From Lysobacter_K sp043738095 (GTDB taxonomy: Bacteria > Pseudomonadota > Gammaproteobacteria > Xanthomonadales > Xanthomonadaceae), in the NCBI GenBank assembly GCA_043738095.1, contig JAYSZI010000001.1:67248-131247 (forward strand): a stretch of 64,000 bases of DNA, read 5' to 3'. How positions within the stretch are numbered: position 1 is the first letter of the stretch; the number at the start of each line of letters is the position of its first letter. A program made the position numbers and the translations under genes. The notes under the pieces were generated by a model, which worked only from the letters and a program-made list of their open reading frames with translations, was not told the DNA's origin and did not search any database. This document shows positions 26,242-35,501 of the stretch, one piece after another.

Positions 26242-28062
26242 ATGTGGGATTTGTTCAAGGCCGAATTGCTGCGCTTCCGCGGCTGGGCCATCGCGTATGC
26301 CGTGCTGCACTTGCTGGTGCTGGCCTTCCTGACCCGGGTGCTCGATCTGGCGCAGCAGGCGCTGCTGGTCTACCGGGCCTTCGCTGGCGTGTATGCGCTG
26401 ACCGGGTTGTTGCTGGGGCTGTACCAGATGGGCGGCTACCGGCGTCCGAACATCTGGCTGAACCTGCTGCACCGTCCGTTACCGACCTGGCAGGTAGCGA
26501 TCGCGTTGGTGGGCGCCGGCGCGGTCACGCTGATGCTCGCCATCGCCGTGCCCGCGCTGATGATCGCGGGTGGCCAGGAAGCATTCACCGCGCGCGTGGT
26601 CGATCTGCGCCACTGGCTGCTTCCGCTCGCCGTGTTGCTGATCGCGTTGTGCACGTATTTGGCCGGCGCGTACAGCATGCTTGGCGGCAAGCGCCACGCG
26701 GTGCTGGTGATGGTGCTGCCGCTGTTGATCTGGAGCAGCCCGGCCAGCGGGCTCGGTGCGCTCATGGTGCTGGTGGTGCTGGTGGCGTGGTTGGGCGTGC
26801 TGGTGGCCTTCGCGTTCAAGCACGACTTGAGCGCGCCACCGCGCAGTCCACTAGCGGTCGTGCTGACGGCGCTGCCGGTGCAGATGGGCGCGTGTGCGGT
26901 ATTGATGGTGGTGGGTTTTGCGTTCGAGTTTGTGTGGATCGCGCTCGGCACGCATCCGCGCAACAGCACGCCGCCACCGGGTGGTTATGTCGAGGCCAGC
27001 CGCAGCGAAGGGGCAGCGCTGTTCCAAGCCGGTTTGCGCGGGCGCGACGATGCGCAAACGCAGCTGCTGCGTGAGCAGGTGGGCATTTCCGAAGTGGTCC
27101 CGCTGCGCGGGCGTTACGACCAGCTGCCGTTGCGCAATGAGCTGACCAACCAGGCGCCGATGGAGTTCGAGGACGTGACGCGGCGCGTGCGCTGGATCTT
27201 CAGCCACGACACGATGCGCTTCCAGGGTGTGCGCCTGGCCGATGGCCGCGCGTACGGTCAACTGGGTGCGGGCGCCGATGGAGCGCCGTTCCCCGCGCCA
27301 GCATTGCCGCTGGGCGACAACCTCTTCGCCACGGCACGCGTGGTCTACCGATACGACAGCAACAGCCAGCGTGCGTGGCCGCGGCTCGCCGTGCCGGCGC
27401 CGGAGTCCATCGCCCGCGCGGAAACCACGCCGATCGGCGGCCACGTAACCCTGCTCAGCGACCGCGCGCTGTATTTCTTCAACGCCAACGAGCTGGCGGA
27501 AGATGACCGCTTGCTGCAGCCACGGCTACGCGTGCCGCTGCCAGCGCCGATCGGCGATCTGGATCGCATCGACCTGATCGAATTGCTGGACGGCTATCTG
27601 CTGTCGTTTACCTACGGCGGCCGCCTGGACAAGGTCGGGGCCGATGCGTTCCAGCAGATCGTCCAGGTCGACGCCAGTGGCAAGTCCCAGACTGTCGCGC
27701 ATCGCGCGCTGCGTGCCGACAGCTGGGCGCTATGGCGCTACCAGGATTGGTGGCCGTCACCGCTGCTGTATGCGGCATTCCGCGGCGCAGAACGCCTGTC
27801 CGCCGCGCCGGCACCGCTGCAGGCGAAGGCGCCCACGCCATGGCCGCGCAGCATGCTGTGGACCGCAGCGGGATCGATGCTGCTGTCGTTGCTGCTCGCT
27901 GCGTGGCGACTGCGGCGTCTGCCGCTGACCGGGGCTGCGCGCCGGGCGTGGCTGCTGGCCTGCGGCGCGATTGGTTTGCCGGCCTTGGTGAGCCTGTGGC
28001 TGCTGTATCCCGAACGCGAACCGCTGGATGACATGCCGATGGCCCAACCTGCGACCGGATGA
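26242..28062 (+). CDS. ABC transporter membrane protein, second tandem copy
   Basis: The product is 606 residues with the same architecture as the gene before it: membrane helices in the first 240 residues, a large soluble domain, and two helices at the end (VSLWLLYPEREPLDDMP). Identity is highest in the first 150 residues and in blocks such as MEFEDVTRRVRWIFSHDTMRFQG and LLSDRALYFFN. The two copies have diverged more in the middle of the soluble domain. They could form a heterodimer served by the single ATPase. The same ribosome-site region (GAATCGAGGAAC) precedes both. Confidence 0.85.
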   Translation: MWDLFKAELLRFRGWAIAYAVLHLLVLAFLTRVLDLAQQALLVYRAFAGVYALTGLLLGLYQMGGYRRPNIWLNLLHRPLPTWQVAIALVGAGAVTLMLAIAVPALMIAGGQEAFTARVVDLRHWLLPLAVLLIALCTYLAGAYSMLGGKRHAVLVMVLPLLIWSSPASGLGALMVLVVLVAWLGVLVAFAFKHDLSAPPRSPLAVVLTALPVQMGACAVLMVVGFAFEFVWIALGTHPRNSTPPPGGYVEASRSEGAALFQAGLRGRDDAQTQLLREQVGISEVVPLRGRYDQLPLRNELTNQAPMEFEDVTRRVRWIFSHDTMRFQGVRLADGRAYGQLGAGADGAPFPAPALPLGDNLFATARVVYRYDSNSQRAWPRLAVPAPESIARAETTPIGGHVTLLSDRALYFFNANELAEDDRLLQPRLRVPLPAPIGDLDRIDLIELLDGYLLSFTYGGRLDKVGADAFQQIVQVDASGKSQTVAHRALRADSWALWRYQDWWPSPLLYAAFRGAERLSAAPAPLQAKAPTPWPRSMLWTAAGSMLLSLLLAAWRLRRLPLTGAARRAWLLACGAIGLPALVSLWLLYPEREPLDDMPMAQPATG

Positions 28063-28196
28063 CCGATTGCCGTTGGGGCTCCCCAAGGGGACTTTCAGCG
28101 GCCCCAAGAGCGGCTGCACCCGCGAGCTGCGGTTGCTGCATTGAAAGCCTGATCAATGAACTGGCCCGTTCCCGGACAGGCTTGCTGGAGATAACC

Positions 28197-30317
28197 ATGT
28201 CCACGTTTCCGAAAACAGTCGCGGCGCTGTGCGGTCTGCTGCTTCTGCTGAGCGCTGCACCGACGCGCGCCGACGACGCAGCCGCATTGCGCGCCGCCGT
28301 CGTTGCCCAGCGTGCACGACCGCCCGCGCCGCGCTTCGAACGCAGCGCCTTTCTCATCCGTCCCGCCATCACCGCCGTGAGCCTGTCGCCCGATGGTAGC
28401 CACGTGGCGTACCTGCGAGAGCAGGGCCGCAACCGCGGCGTGTGGTTGCAGGCCACGGCCGGTGGCGCGGCGCGCCGGCTGTTGCCGCATAGCGAGGCGC
28501 AAGAGATGTACTGGTCGCGTGACAGCCGTTGGCTGTTGCTCGAATCGCCGCGGCAACTCTTCGCGCTCGCGGTCGCGGGCCAAACCGGGTCCGGCATCGT
28601 CACGGCGTTGGGTGGACGCGAACTGCGCGAGATTGAAGCGGTCGATCCTGCGCATCCAGCGGCGGTGGTGCTGCTCGAACAGACACGCGCCACGCCGCGC
28701 ACACCCAGGCGCTGGCGCTTGCTACGGGTCGACATGCGCGGCAAGCGCACGCTGTTGCACGAGGGTACGCGCCAAATCGAGGGGTTCGCCTTCGACCCGC
28801 ACGGCCGCCTGGCTTTCCTGCAGCGGATCGAGGGCGAGCATTTCGCGATCCATCGCGTCGATGCGGCCGGCCGTCTGCACGAGGTCACGCGCTGCGTGCA
28901 ACTACGGACGTGCAACCTGCTGCCGACCACCAACGCTCGCGGAGAGTTGTTGCTGCGCGGCAGCGTCGCCGGCAACCTCAGCCGACTGCAGCGCCTGGAC
29001 GCGAAAGGTGGTCTGCATACGCTGCACGCCGACCCGCGCGGCGAAGCCGACCTCGACGAGCTCGTGCTCGACCCCGTCACCCAGCAGCCGCTGATTGCGA
29101 GTTATCGCAGCACCATCGCGGCCAACCACGGCCTGACCGTGGACGCAAAACGCCACGTCGACGCGATCGCGCGGCATTTCCCGCAACGCAACCTGCGCAT
29201 CGGCGTCGGCCGCGGCGCGCACGCGCGTTGGCTGGTGAGCGAGCGCGGCACCTCATTGCAAGGCCAGCGTTGGCACCTCTACGATCCGCGCGCCGGCCAG
29301 TTCCGCCGCATTCTCGACAACAAGCCGCTGCCATTACGTGGCGCCAAACCCGCGCAATGGTTGCCAGAGTCGGCGCTGGCGCAAAAGATCCCGTTCGCGT
29401 TCCGCGCGTCCGACGGCATGCGCCTGCACGGGTTCCTGCTGCTGCCGCCGGGCCTGAATCCGGCGCGGGTACCGCTAGTCGCTAGCGTGCACGGCGGCCC
29501 ATGGAACCTGTCGCGGCCGGAATTCAGCCTGGTGGCGCAATTCCTGGTCAATCGCGGCTACGCGGTGTTCGAGCCGAACTTCCGCGGCTCCATTGGACAT
29601 GGCCTCGATTACACGCTGGCTGCGCGCGGCGACTTCGGCAATGGACGCGTGCAGCAGGACATCGTCGAAGGCGTGCGTTACCTGCTGGCGCAGGGCATCG
29701 GCGATGCGCAACGTGTCGGCATCACGGGCGCCTCGTTCGGCGGCTACTCGACCTTGCTCGGCGTGACGTTCGCGCCGGAGCTGTTCAAGGTCGGTGTCGC
29801 CAGCGTGCCGCCGCCGGATCTGGCCTGGGACTTCCGCTGGGTCGCGCGTAACCGCGAAGCTCTCAACCTGTCCGGGGGCGTCCCGTTTGCCGCCTGGATG
29901 CGCATGCTTTCGCTCGATATCGCCGATTCCGCAACGATGGCACGCCTGCACGCACAGTCGCCGTTGGCCAATGCGGCCAAACTGCGTCGCCCGCTGCTCT
30001 TGATCGCGGGCGGCGAGGATCGCCGCGTGGGGATCAGCGGGGTTGTCGAATACGCGGCGCGGCTCAAGCTGCTGGGCAAGGACGTCAGCTTGTTGGTGGA
30101 CGCGCAGGCCGGCCATTCCAACGGCAATCCGCTGGCCCGCGAGGTCAATCTGTATTTGTTGGAGCACATGCTGCAGCGGCACCTCGGCGGTCGCGCGCTG
30201 CAGCCACCCGGGCAGGACGTGCAGGCCTACCTGAAAAAAAACCTGCGCCTGCGCGGCCGCGACCTGCCATTGCCGTCGGCCGCCGCGCCGGTCGGCCGCG
30301 CGGCGTCGCTACCGTGA
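28197..30317 (+). CDS. Exported S9 family (prolyl oligopeptidase-like) peptidase
   Basis: The product is 706 residues from the ATG at 28197, selected for its GGAG ribosome site and the signal peptide that follows, cleaved near TRADD (about residue 22). The N-terminal two thirds are beta-propeller-like (SPDGSHVAYLREQGR; WSRDSRWLLLE). The alpha/beta-hydrolase domain has nucleophile S513 in GASFGGY, D608 in GGEDRRV and H640 in AGHSNG. Such enzymes cleave short peptides in the periplasm. The gene is 134 bases downstream of the ABC membrane genes and may be read from their promoter. Its stop codon abuts that of ppx. Confidence 0.9.
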   Translation: MSTFPKTVAALCGLLLLLSAAPTRADDAAALRAAVVAQRARPPAPRFERSAFLIRPAITAVSLSPDGSHVAYLREQGRNRGVWLQATAGGAARRLLPHSEAQEMYWSRDSRWLLLESPRQLFALAVAGQTGSGIVTALGGRELREIEAVDPAHPAAVVLLEQTRATPRTPRRWRLLRVDMRGKRTLLHEGTRQIEGFAFDPHGRLAFLQRIEGEHFAIHRVDAAGRLHEVTRCVQLRTCNLLPTTNARGELLLRGSVAGNLSRLQRLDAKGGLHTLHADPRGEADLDELVLDPVTQQPLIASYRSTIAANHGLTVDAKRHVDAIARHFPQRNLRIGVGRGAHARWLVSERGTSLQGQRWHLYDPRAGQFRRILDNKPLPLRGAKPAQWLPESALAQKIPFAFRASDGMRLHGFLLLPPGLNPARVPLVASVHGGPWNLSRPEFSLVAQFLVNRGYAVFEPNFRGSIGHGLDYTLAARGDFGNGRVQQDIVEGVRYLLAQGIGDAQRVGITGASFGGYSTLLGVTFAPELFKVGVASVPPPDLAWDFRWVARNREALNLSGGVPFAAWMRMLSLDIADSATMARLHAQSPLANAAKLRRPLLLIAGGEDRRVGISGVVEYAARLKLLGKDVSLLVDAQAGHSNGNPLAREVNLYLLEHMLQRHLGGRALQPPGQDVQAYLKKNLRLRGRDLPLPSAAAPVGRAASLP

Positions 30318-31847
30318 TCAGGCCGCGGCGAAACCCAGGGTGATGCCGAGCCCGCGCATGTCGTCGGATTCGCCGCTCAGGTCGGCTTCCAGCAGTGGAC
30401 GTGCGCGCAGCCAGCTGGCCGACAACGTCAGCAGCAGCTCGTTGCCGTCGGCTTTGAGTTCCAGCGTCGGGATGGGTTCGGCGTCATGCGCGCGGTGCAG
30501 CAGGACGGCCAGGCGCAGCAGCGCGGCGCTGCGGCGGGCGGCGGGTAGCAGGCGGTCGGGCAGGGCGTCGAATGCTGACTTGGGAATGCCACGCCGGTGA
30601 GTGCGCATCATCGCGGCGAGGAACTGCTGCTGCTGGCGCGAGAACCCGGAGATGTCGGAGTGCTCGACCACGTAAGAGCCATGCACGTGGTACTGGCTGT
30701 GCGCGATCGCCAAGCCGAGCTCGTGCAGGCGGGCGGCGCGCGCGAGCATGACGCGGTCGTCGTCCTCCAGATGCCAGTGGTCGGCGACTTGGTCGAACAT
30801 TCGCAGCGCGGTCGCTTCGACTCGTTCGGCTTGCGCAGCCTCGATGCCGTAACGCTGCATCATCGCGGTGACCGACGCATCGCGTGGGTCGTGGGCGCCG
30901 CCACGTCCGAGCATGTCGTACAGCACCCCTTCGCGCATCGCCGCCTTGCTGACCATCATCCGCTGCAGGCCGAGCGCGTCGAACGCGGCTTCCAGCACCA
31001 GCAGCCCGCCGGCGATCACCGCCCGGCGGTCTGACGACAACCCCGGCAGGTCGATCGCATCAATACGATCGGCCTGCAGCAGGCGGTCGCGTACTACGGG
31101 CAGGGCGTCGGCGGTGATCGCGCCCTTGGTTAACTTCATCGCCGCACAGATCTCGCCGATGGCCTTGATCGTCCCAGACGAGCCGAGGACTTCATCCCAG
31201 CCCAGCGCGCGGTAGGTGCCGGAAAACTGCTGGAACTCCGCGCTGACTTCGGCTCGAGCGTCACGCCAACGCTTGCCCGATAGCTTGCCGTTGGCGAAGA
31301 AGCGCCGGGTGCTGGCAATGCAACCCAGCTGCAGGCTTTCGCGCTCGATCGCGTCGAAGCCAGAGCCGATGATGAATTCGGTGGAGCCGCCGCCGATGTC
31401 GATCACCAGCCGCAGGTCGCCGGGTTTCGGCGGCTGTGCATGGGCGACGCCGAGGTAAATCAGGCGCGCTTCTTCTCGGCCGGCAACCACTTCGATGGCG
31501 TGGCCGAGCGCGCTTTCCGCGGCCATCAGGAAGGTTTGCGGCGCGGCCAGGCGGCGCACAGTGTTGGTCGCGATCGCGCGCACGCGCTGTGGTGGGACGT
31601 CGCGCACGCGCTGGCCGAAGCGCGCCAGGCAGTCGAGCGCGCGTTGCAATACCTCCGGCGACAAACCGCCTTTGCTGTCGAGGCCTTCGGCAAGGCGCAC
31701 CGTCTCGCGCAGGCGATCGACCGTGCGCAGTTGGCCGAGCACGTAGCGCGACACCACCATGTGGAAACTGTTCGAGCCCAGGTCGATCGCCGCGAGGAGA
31801 TCGCCGTCCTGCAATGGCAGGCGCGCGGCGTGGAGAAATCCATTCAT
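30318..31847 (-). CDS. ppx: Exopolyphosphatase
   Basis: The product is 509 residues. The actin-like ATPase/phosphatase fold of Ppx/GppA proteins is shown by AAIDLGSNSFHMVV near residue 20 and VIDIGGGSTEFIIG near 145. The C-terminal HD-like region contains ARLHELGLAIAHSQYHVHG. Ppx removes terminal phosphates from polyphosphate. It starts 14 bases after the ppk stop codon, so the polyphosphate-making and -degrading enzymes are co-transcribed. The RNase of E. coli-like pppGpp hydrolysis may also be shared, as the family overlaps with GppA. Confidence 0.95.
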   Translation of the reverse strand: MNGFLHAARLPLQDGDLLAAIDLGSNSFHMVVSRYVLGQLRTVDRLRETVRLAEGLDSKGGLSPEVLQRALDCLARFGQRVRDVPPQRVRAIATNTVRRLAAPQTFLMAAESALGHAIEVVAGREEARLIYLGVAHAQPPKPGDLRLVIDIGGGSTEFIIGSGFDAIERESLQLGCIASTRRFFANGKLSGKRWRDARAEVSAEFQQFSGTYRALGWDEVLGSSGTIKAIGEICAAMKLTKGAITADALPVVRDRLLQADRIDAIDLPGLSSDRRAVIAGGLLVLEAAFDALGLQRMMVSKAAMREGVLYDMLGRGGAHDPRDASVTAMMQRYGIEAAQAERVEATALRMFDQVADHWHLEDDDRVMLARAARLHELGLAIAHSQYHVHGSYVVEHSDISGFSRQQQQFLAAMMRTHRRGIPKSAFDALPDRLLPAARRSAALLRLAVLLHRAHDAEPIPTLELKADGNELLLTLSASWLRARPLLEADLSGESDDMRGLGITLGFAAA

Positions 31848-31861
31848 GGGTGAATGATCCG

Positions 31862-33964
31862 TTATCCGCAGATCTTCGCCAACAGGTGGGCTTGCGACGA
31901 GTGCGGCATCGCGTTGACGTCGGCGACGACGCGCTGGTAGTCGCCAGCCGATTGCAGCTCCCAGGCGTTGAGATTGTCGTGCAGGTAGTTCGCCAGGACC
32001 TCCTCGTACACGCGCGCGGCATTGGTCGGATCGAGGATCGGGAAGCCGGTCTCGACCCGGCGCAGCAGATTGCGTTCCAGCCAGTCAGCACTGGAGCAAT
32101 AGAGGTCGGGCGCTCCATCGTTGCCAAACCAATACACCCGGTGGTGTTCGAGGAAACGGCCGACGATCGAACGCACGCGGATGTTGTCCGACACCCCCGG
32201 CACTCCGGGTCGCAGCGTGCAGGCGCCGCGCACGATCAGGTCGATCTGCACGCCGGCTTGCGACGCCTGATACAGCGCGCGGATGACCTGCGGCTCGTTG
32301 AGCGCGTTCATCTTGGCGATGATGCGGGCTGGTTTGCCGGCGCGCGCGAGCCGGGCCTCGCGATCAATCCGCATCAGCACCCCGGAGTGCAGGGTAAAGG
32401 GCGCCTGCAACAGCCGCTTCAGCTTCAGCGACGGCGCATGCCCGGACAGCTGCTGGAAGATCAGGTGCACGTCGTTGCCGATGTCCGGGTCGGCGGTGAT
32501 CAGGCCGATGTCGGTGTAGGCGCGCGCGGTGCCGGAGTGGTAGTTGCCGGTGCCCATGTGCACGTAGCGGCGCAGCTTGCGGCCCTCGCGGCGCACGATC
32601 AGCAGCATCTTGGCGTGGGTCTTGTAGCCGACCACTCCGTACACGACCTGCACGCCTGCCTCCTGCAAGCGGTCAGCGAAACCGAGATTGGCCTCCTCGT
32701 CGAACCGCGCGCGCAGTTCGACCACGACAGTGACATCCTTGCCATTGCGCGCGGCCTGCACCAGCTGCTCGACGATCGGCGAGTCCTTGCCGGAGCGGTA
32801 CAGCGTCTGTTTGATGGCGAGCACGTTGGGATCTTCGGCCGCCTGCTTGAGCAGCTCGAACACCGGCGTAAACGAGTCGAACGGATGATGCAGCACGACG
32901 TCACCCTGGCTGACGGTGGCGAACATCGCCTCGCACCCGGGCAGTTGGCGCGACTGAAATGGCGGGAACTTGAGCTCCGGGCGTTGCACCAAGTCGTACA
33001 CCTGGATCACGCGATTGAGGTTGACCGGACCGTTGATGCGGTAGACCGCATTCTGTGGCAGGTCAAAGTTTTCCAGCAGGGTGCTGACGATCGACGCCGG
33101 GCACTGCTCAGCGATTTCCAGCCGCACTGCGCGCATGTAGCCGCGGCCGATGAGTTCGTCGCGCAGCGCGAGCGCCAGGTTCTCAACCTCTTCTTCGTCG
33201 ACGAGCAACTCGGAGTTGCGCGTGACCCGGAACTGGTACGCGCCCTGCACCTGCATGCCAGGGAACATCTCATCGACGAACGCCGACAACACCGCCGATA
33301 GGAACACGAAGTCGTGCGCGCCGCCGGACACGTCCTCGGGCAGCTGGATGATGCGCGGCAGCGAGCGCGGTGCGCGCACGATCGCCAGATGGCCGGCGCG
33401 GCCGAACGCGTCGCGGCCCTTGAGCACGACGACGATGTTGAGCGACTTGTTGAGGATCTTCGGGAATGGATGCGAGGGGTCCAGCCCCAGCGGAGACAAC
33501 ACCGGCATGATCTCGTCGCGGAAGTACGCGCGCAGCCATTCCGTCTGCTTTGCGTTCCATGCATCGCGGCCGAGCACGCGCACGCCGGCGTCGTCGAGCG
33601 CTGGGCGCAGCACTTCGTTCCAGCAGCGGTACTGCGCCGCGACCAGATCGGCGGCGCGGTCGTGGATGCGCGACAAGGCGACGGTCGGCGTTAGGCCGTC
33701 CGCTCCTGGTGTCAGGCCCAGGTCCTGCGCATGGCGCAAGGTGCCGGCGCGGATCTCGAAGAATTCGTCGAGGTTGGTGCAGCTGATGCACAGGTAGCGC
33801 AACCGCTCCAGCAAGGGCATCTGCGGGTCTTGCGCTTGCGCAAGCACGCGGAAGTTGAAGTCCAGCTGCGACAGTTCGCGGTTGAAGTACAACGCCGGAT
33901 CGCGCAACGGATCGGTGTCGGGCGTGAGTTCGGTGTGGATGCTGGGTTCGATCGGGGCAGTCAT
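31862..33964 (-). CDS. ppk: Polyphosphate kinase 1
   Basis: The product is 700 residues, the usual length. PPK1 polymerises the gamma phosphate of ATP into polyphosphate. The N-terminal domain opens with YFNRELSQLDFNFRVL and NLDEFFEIRAG. The catalytic phospholipase-D-like domains carry YKTHAKMLLI with the autophosphorylated histidine, YVHMGTGNYH, and the second histidine region GRFLEHHRVYWF. Its start overlaps the phoR stop by 4 bases (ATGA), so ppk is translated with the phosphate sensor. Confidence 0.97.
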   Translation of the reverse strand: MTAPIEPSIHTELTPDTDPLRDPALYFNRELSQLDFNFRVLAQAQDPQMPLLERLRYLCISCTNLDEFFEIRAGTLRHAQDLGLTPGADGLTPTVALSRIHDRAADLVAAQYRCWNEVLRPALDDAGVRVLGRDAWNAKQTEWLRAYFRDEIMPVLSPLGLDPSHPFPKILNKSLNIVVVLKGRDAFGRAGHLAIVRAPRSLPRIIQLPEDVSGGAHDFVFLSAVLSAFVDEMFPGMQVQGAYQFRVTRNSELLVDEEEVENLALALRDELIGRGYMRAVRLEIAEQCPASIVSTLLENFDLPQNAVYRINGPVNLNRVIQVYDLVQRPELKFPPFQSRQLPGCEAMFATVSQGDVVLHHPFDSFTPVFELLKQAAEDPNVLAIKQTLYRSGKDSPIVEQLVQAARNGKDVTVVVELRARFDEEANLGFADRLQEAGVQVVYGVVGYKTHAKMLLIVRREGRKLRRYVHMGTGNYHSGTARAYTDIGLITADPDIGNDVHLIFQQLSGHAPSLKLKRLLQAPFTLHSGVLMRIDREARLARAGKPARIIAKMNALNEPQVIRALYQASQAGVQIDLIVRGACTLRPGVPGVSDNIRVRSIVGRFLEHHRVYWFGNDGAPDLYCSSADWLERNLLRRVETGFPILDPTNAARVYEEVLANYLHDNLNAWELQSAGDYQRVVADVNAMPHSSQAHLLAKICG

Positions 33965-35310
33965 GGCAGGGCCTGCGCGTGTTGCATGATGTAGTCGTCG
34001 CGGCTGCGCACGCGATCGGGGCCGAAATGGCAGGAGAACGTGCTGCCGCGACCGACGTCACTGGCGATGTCCAGGCGTGCCTGATGGAGGTTGAGCACGT
34101 GCTTGACGATCGAAAGGCCAAGGCCGGTGCCGCCGCTTTCCCGCGAGCGGCTGGTCGAGACGCGGTAGAAACGCTCGGTAACCCGCGGCAGGTGCGCGGC
34201 GGGAATTCCGTACCCGGTGTCGACCACTTCGAGTACTGCGCCGCCGTGGGAACCGCCCGCGGAGTCGGGGCGGAAGCGAATGATGATGTGACCGCCCGCG
34301 GGGGTGTAGCGCACGGCGTTGCTGACCAGGTTGGAAAACGCGCTGTGCAACTCCTTGTTGGAGCCCCACAAATCGACGCCGGCTCGGTCCTCGACCGAAA
34401 CCTCGTGGCGGTTCTGGCTCAGCGCAATCGCTTCGCGGCGCAGCATCGACAGCATCGACACCATCGATACAGCCTCCTCTGCTGGCAGGGTATCGGTCGA
34501 CTCCAGTCGCGACAGCATCAACAGGTCTTCGACCAACTGGGTCATGCGCTGCGACTGCCGTTGCATCTCGGCCAGCATCGGCGCCCAGTCCGGATGTTCG
34601 CTAGGGTCGAGCATGTCCAGGTAGCCGTGCACCACCGTCAGCGGCGTGCGCAGTTCGTGCGAGACGTTGGCGACAAAGTCCCGGCGCATCTGCTCCAGGT
34701 GCAGCAACCGGCTCACGTCGCGCGCCACCAGCAGCCACAGGTCCTCGGAATAAGGGATTAAACGCAGGCTGAGATTGACCGCCGGATTCAGCGGCGACAC
34801 GGCGTCGAGCGGCTCGGCGTGGCGGCCCGCGGCCATCCAGTTGGCCAGCGGCAATGGCTGCAGGCGCTGCACCAGCGGAGCGCCGATGTCCTGCGGATAG
34901 CGCAAGCCGAGCAGCGCGGTCCCGGCTTCGTTGAACCACTGGATGCGCTGGCTGTTGCGCTCGACCACCAAGATCGCGTCGGGTAACGCCGCAGCGGCGG
35001 CGCGGTACGCGCGCAGCATCTGGATCAACCGGCGTTTGCGTGCGCGCATTTCGTCCTGCCCGCGGTAGAGCAGGCGGTCGAGTTCGTTCCAGACGCCTTC
35101 GCCCAGCGGTGGCGTCAGACGCTGCCGCGCGGTCAGACGAAGCAGGACGCCGCGCAGTCGCCAGTAGTGCCAGGCGACAACGCCGAAGGCGCATAAGGTC
35201 ACGACCGGCCAGGGATGACCGATCAGCACGCCAACCACTGCAGCGGCTGCCAGGCCCAGGGCGAGCTGACCAAGCGTGCGATACCAAGCGGTGCGGGCGC
35301 GGGGGGGCAT
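33961..35310 (-). CDS. phoR: Phosphate regulon sensor histidine kinase PhoR
   Basis: The product is 449 residues from the ATG at 35310; in-frame starts at 35349 and 35373 would add residues that do not look conserved. Two closely spaced membrane helices lie near the N-terminus, followed by a charged region, then a PAS domain (ALPDAILVVERNSQRIQWFNE). The H box is FVANVSHELRTPLTVVHGYL, and the ATPase domain has NLVSNAVRYTP, VVDTGYGIP and GGTGLGLSIVKH. PhoR phosphorylates PhoB when phosphate is scarce. It is followed by ppk with a 4-base overlap. A 191-base gap with direct repeats separates it from phoB. Confidence 0.95.
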   Translation of the reverse strand: MPPRARTAWYRTLGQLALGLAAAAVVGVLIGHPWPVVTLCAFGVVAWHYWRLRGVLLRLTARQRLTPPLGEGVWNELDRLLYRGQDEMRARKRRLIQMLRAYRAAAAALPDAILVVERNSQRIQWFNEAGTALLGLRYPQDIGAPLVQRLQPLPLANWMAAGRHAEPLDAVSPLNPAVNLSLRLIPYSEDLWLLVARDVSRLLHLEQMRRDFVANVSHELRTPLTVVHGYLDMLDPSEHPDWAPMLAEMQRQSQRMTQLVEDLLMLSRLESTDTLPAEEAVSMVSMLSMLRREAIALSQNRHEVSVEDRAGVDLWGSNKELHSAFSNLVSNAVRYTPAGGHIIIRFRPDSAGGSHGGAVLEVVDTGYGIPAAHLPRVTERFYRVSTSRSRESGGTGLGLSIVKHVLNLHQARLDIASDVGRGSTFSCHFGPDRVRSRDDYIMQHAQALP

Positions 35311-35344
35311 GGCGGACAGTCTAGAGGCAGGCTTGGCGACGTGT

Positions 35345-35387
35345 GTCATCGCGAGCGACGTGGTCGATGTCATCCCGAGCGTGGTGG
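35345..35387. repeat. Imperfect 19-bp direct repeat between phoB and phoR
   Basis: GTCATCGCGAGCGACGTGG (35345-35363) and GTCATCCCGAGCGTGGTGG (35369-35387) match at 16 of 19 positions. The GTCATCCCGAGCG core resembles short dispersed repeats seen in several gammaproteobacteria, but I cannot check copy number. Confidence 0.4.
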
Positions 35388-35501
35388 GGGCTCCACAGTG
35401 CTTCCATGCCTATCAAGCAGGTTCCTCATTCGTTGGAATGTCCGGGCTATTCAAGCCACGTGGCGGCGCCGGCACCGGCACTGCCCAACTCAAGCGGCGA
35501 C

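Noticed and set aside
28071..28110. TTGGGGC...GGCCCCAA inverted repeat between the second ABC membrane gene and the S9 gene
   Set aside because: Several alternative pairings exist and there is no T-tract; it could not be told apart from chance in GC-rich sequence.
27608..29080. A 490-codon minus-strand frame opposite the second ABC membrane gene and the S9 peptidase
   Set aside because: Its product is Arg/Ser/Pro-rich without any motif, and both plus-strand genes have clear family signatures.
31436..33301. A 621-codon open frame on the plus strand opposite ppk and ppx
   Set aside because: It is a shadow of GC-rich ppk/ppx coding sequence: no ribosome site, His/Arg/Gly-rich composition and no domains. 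The minus-strand genes are unmistakable.
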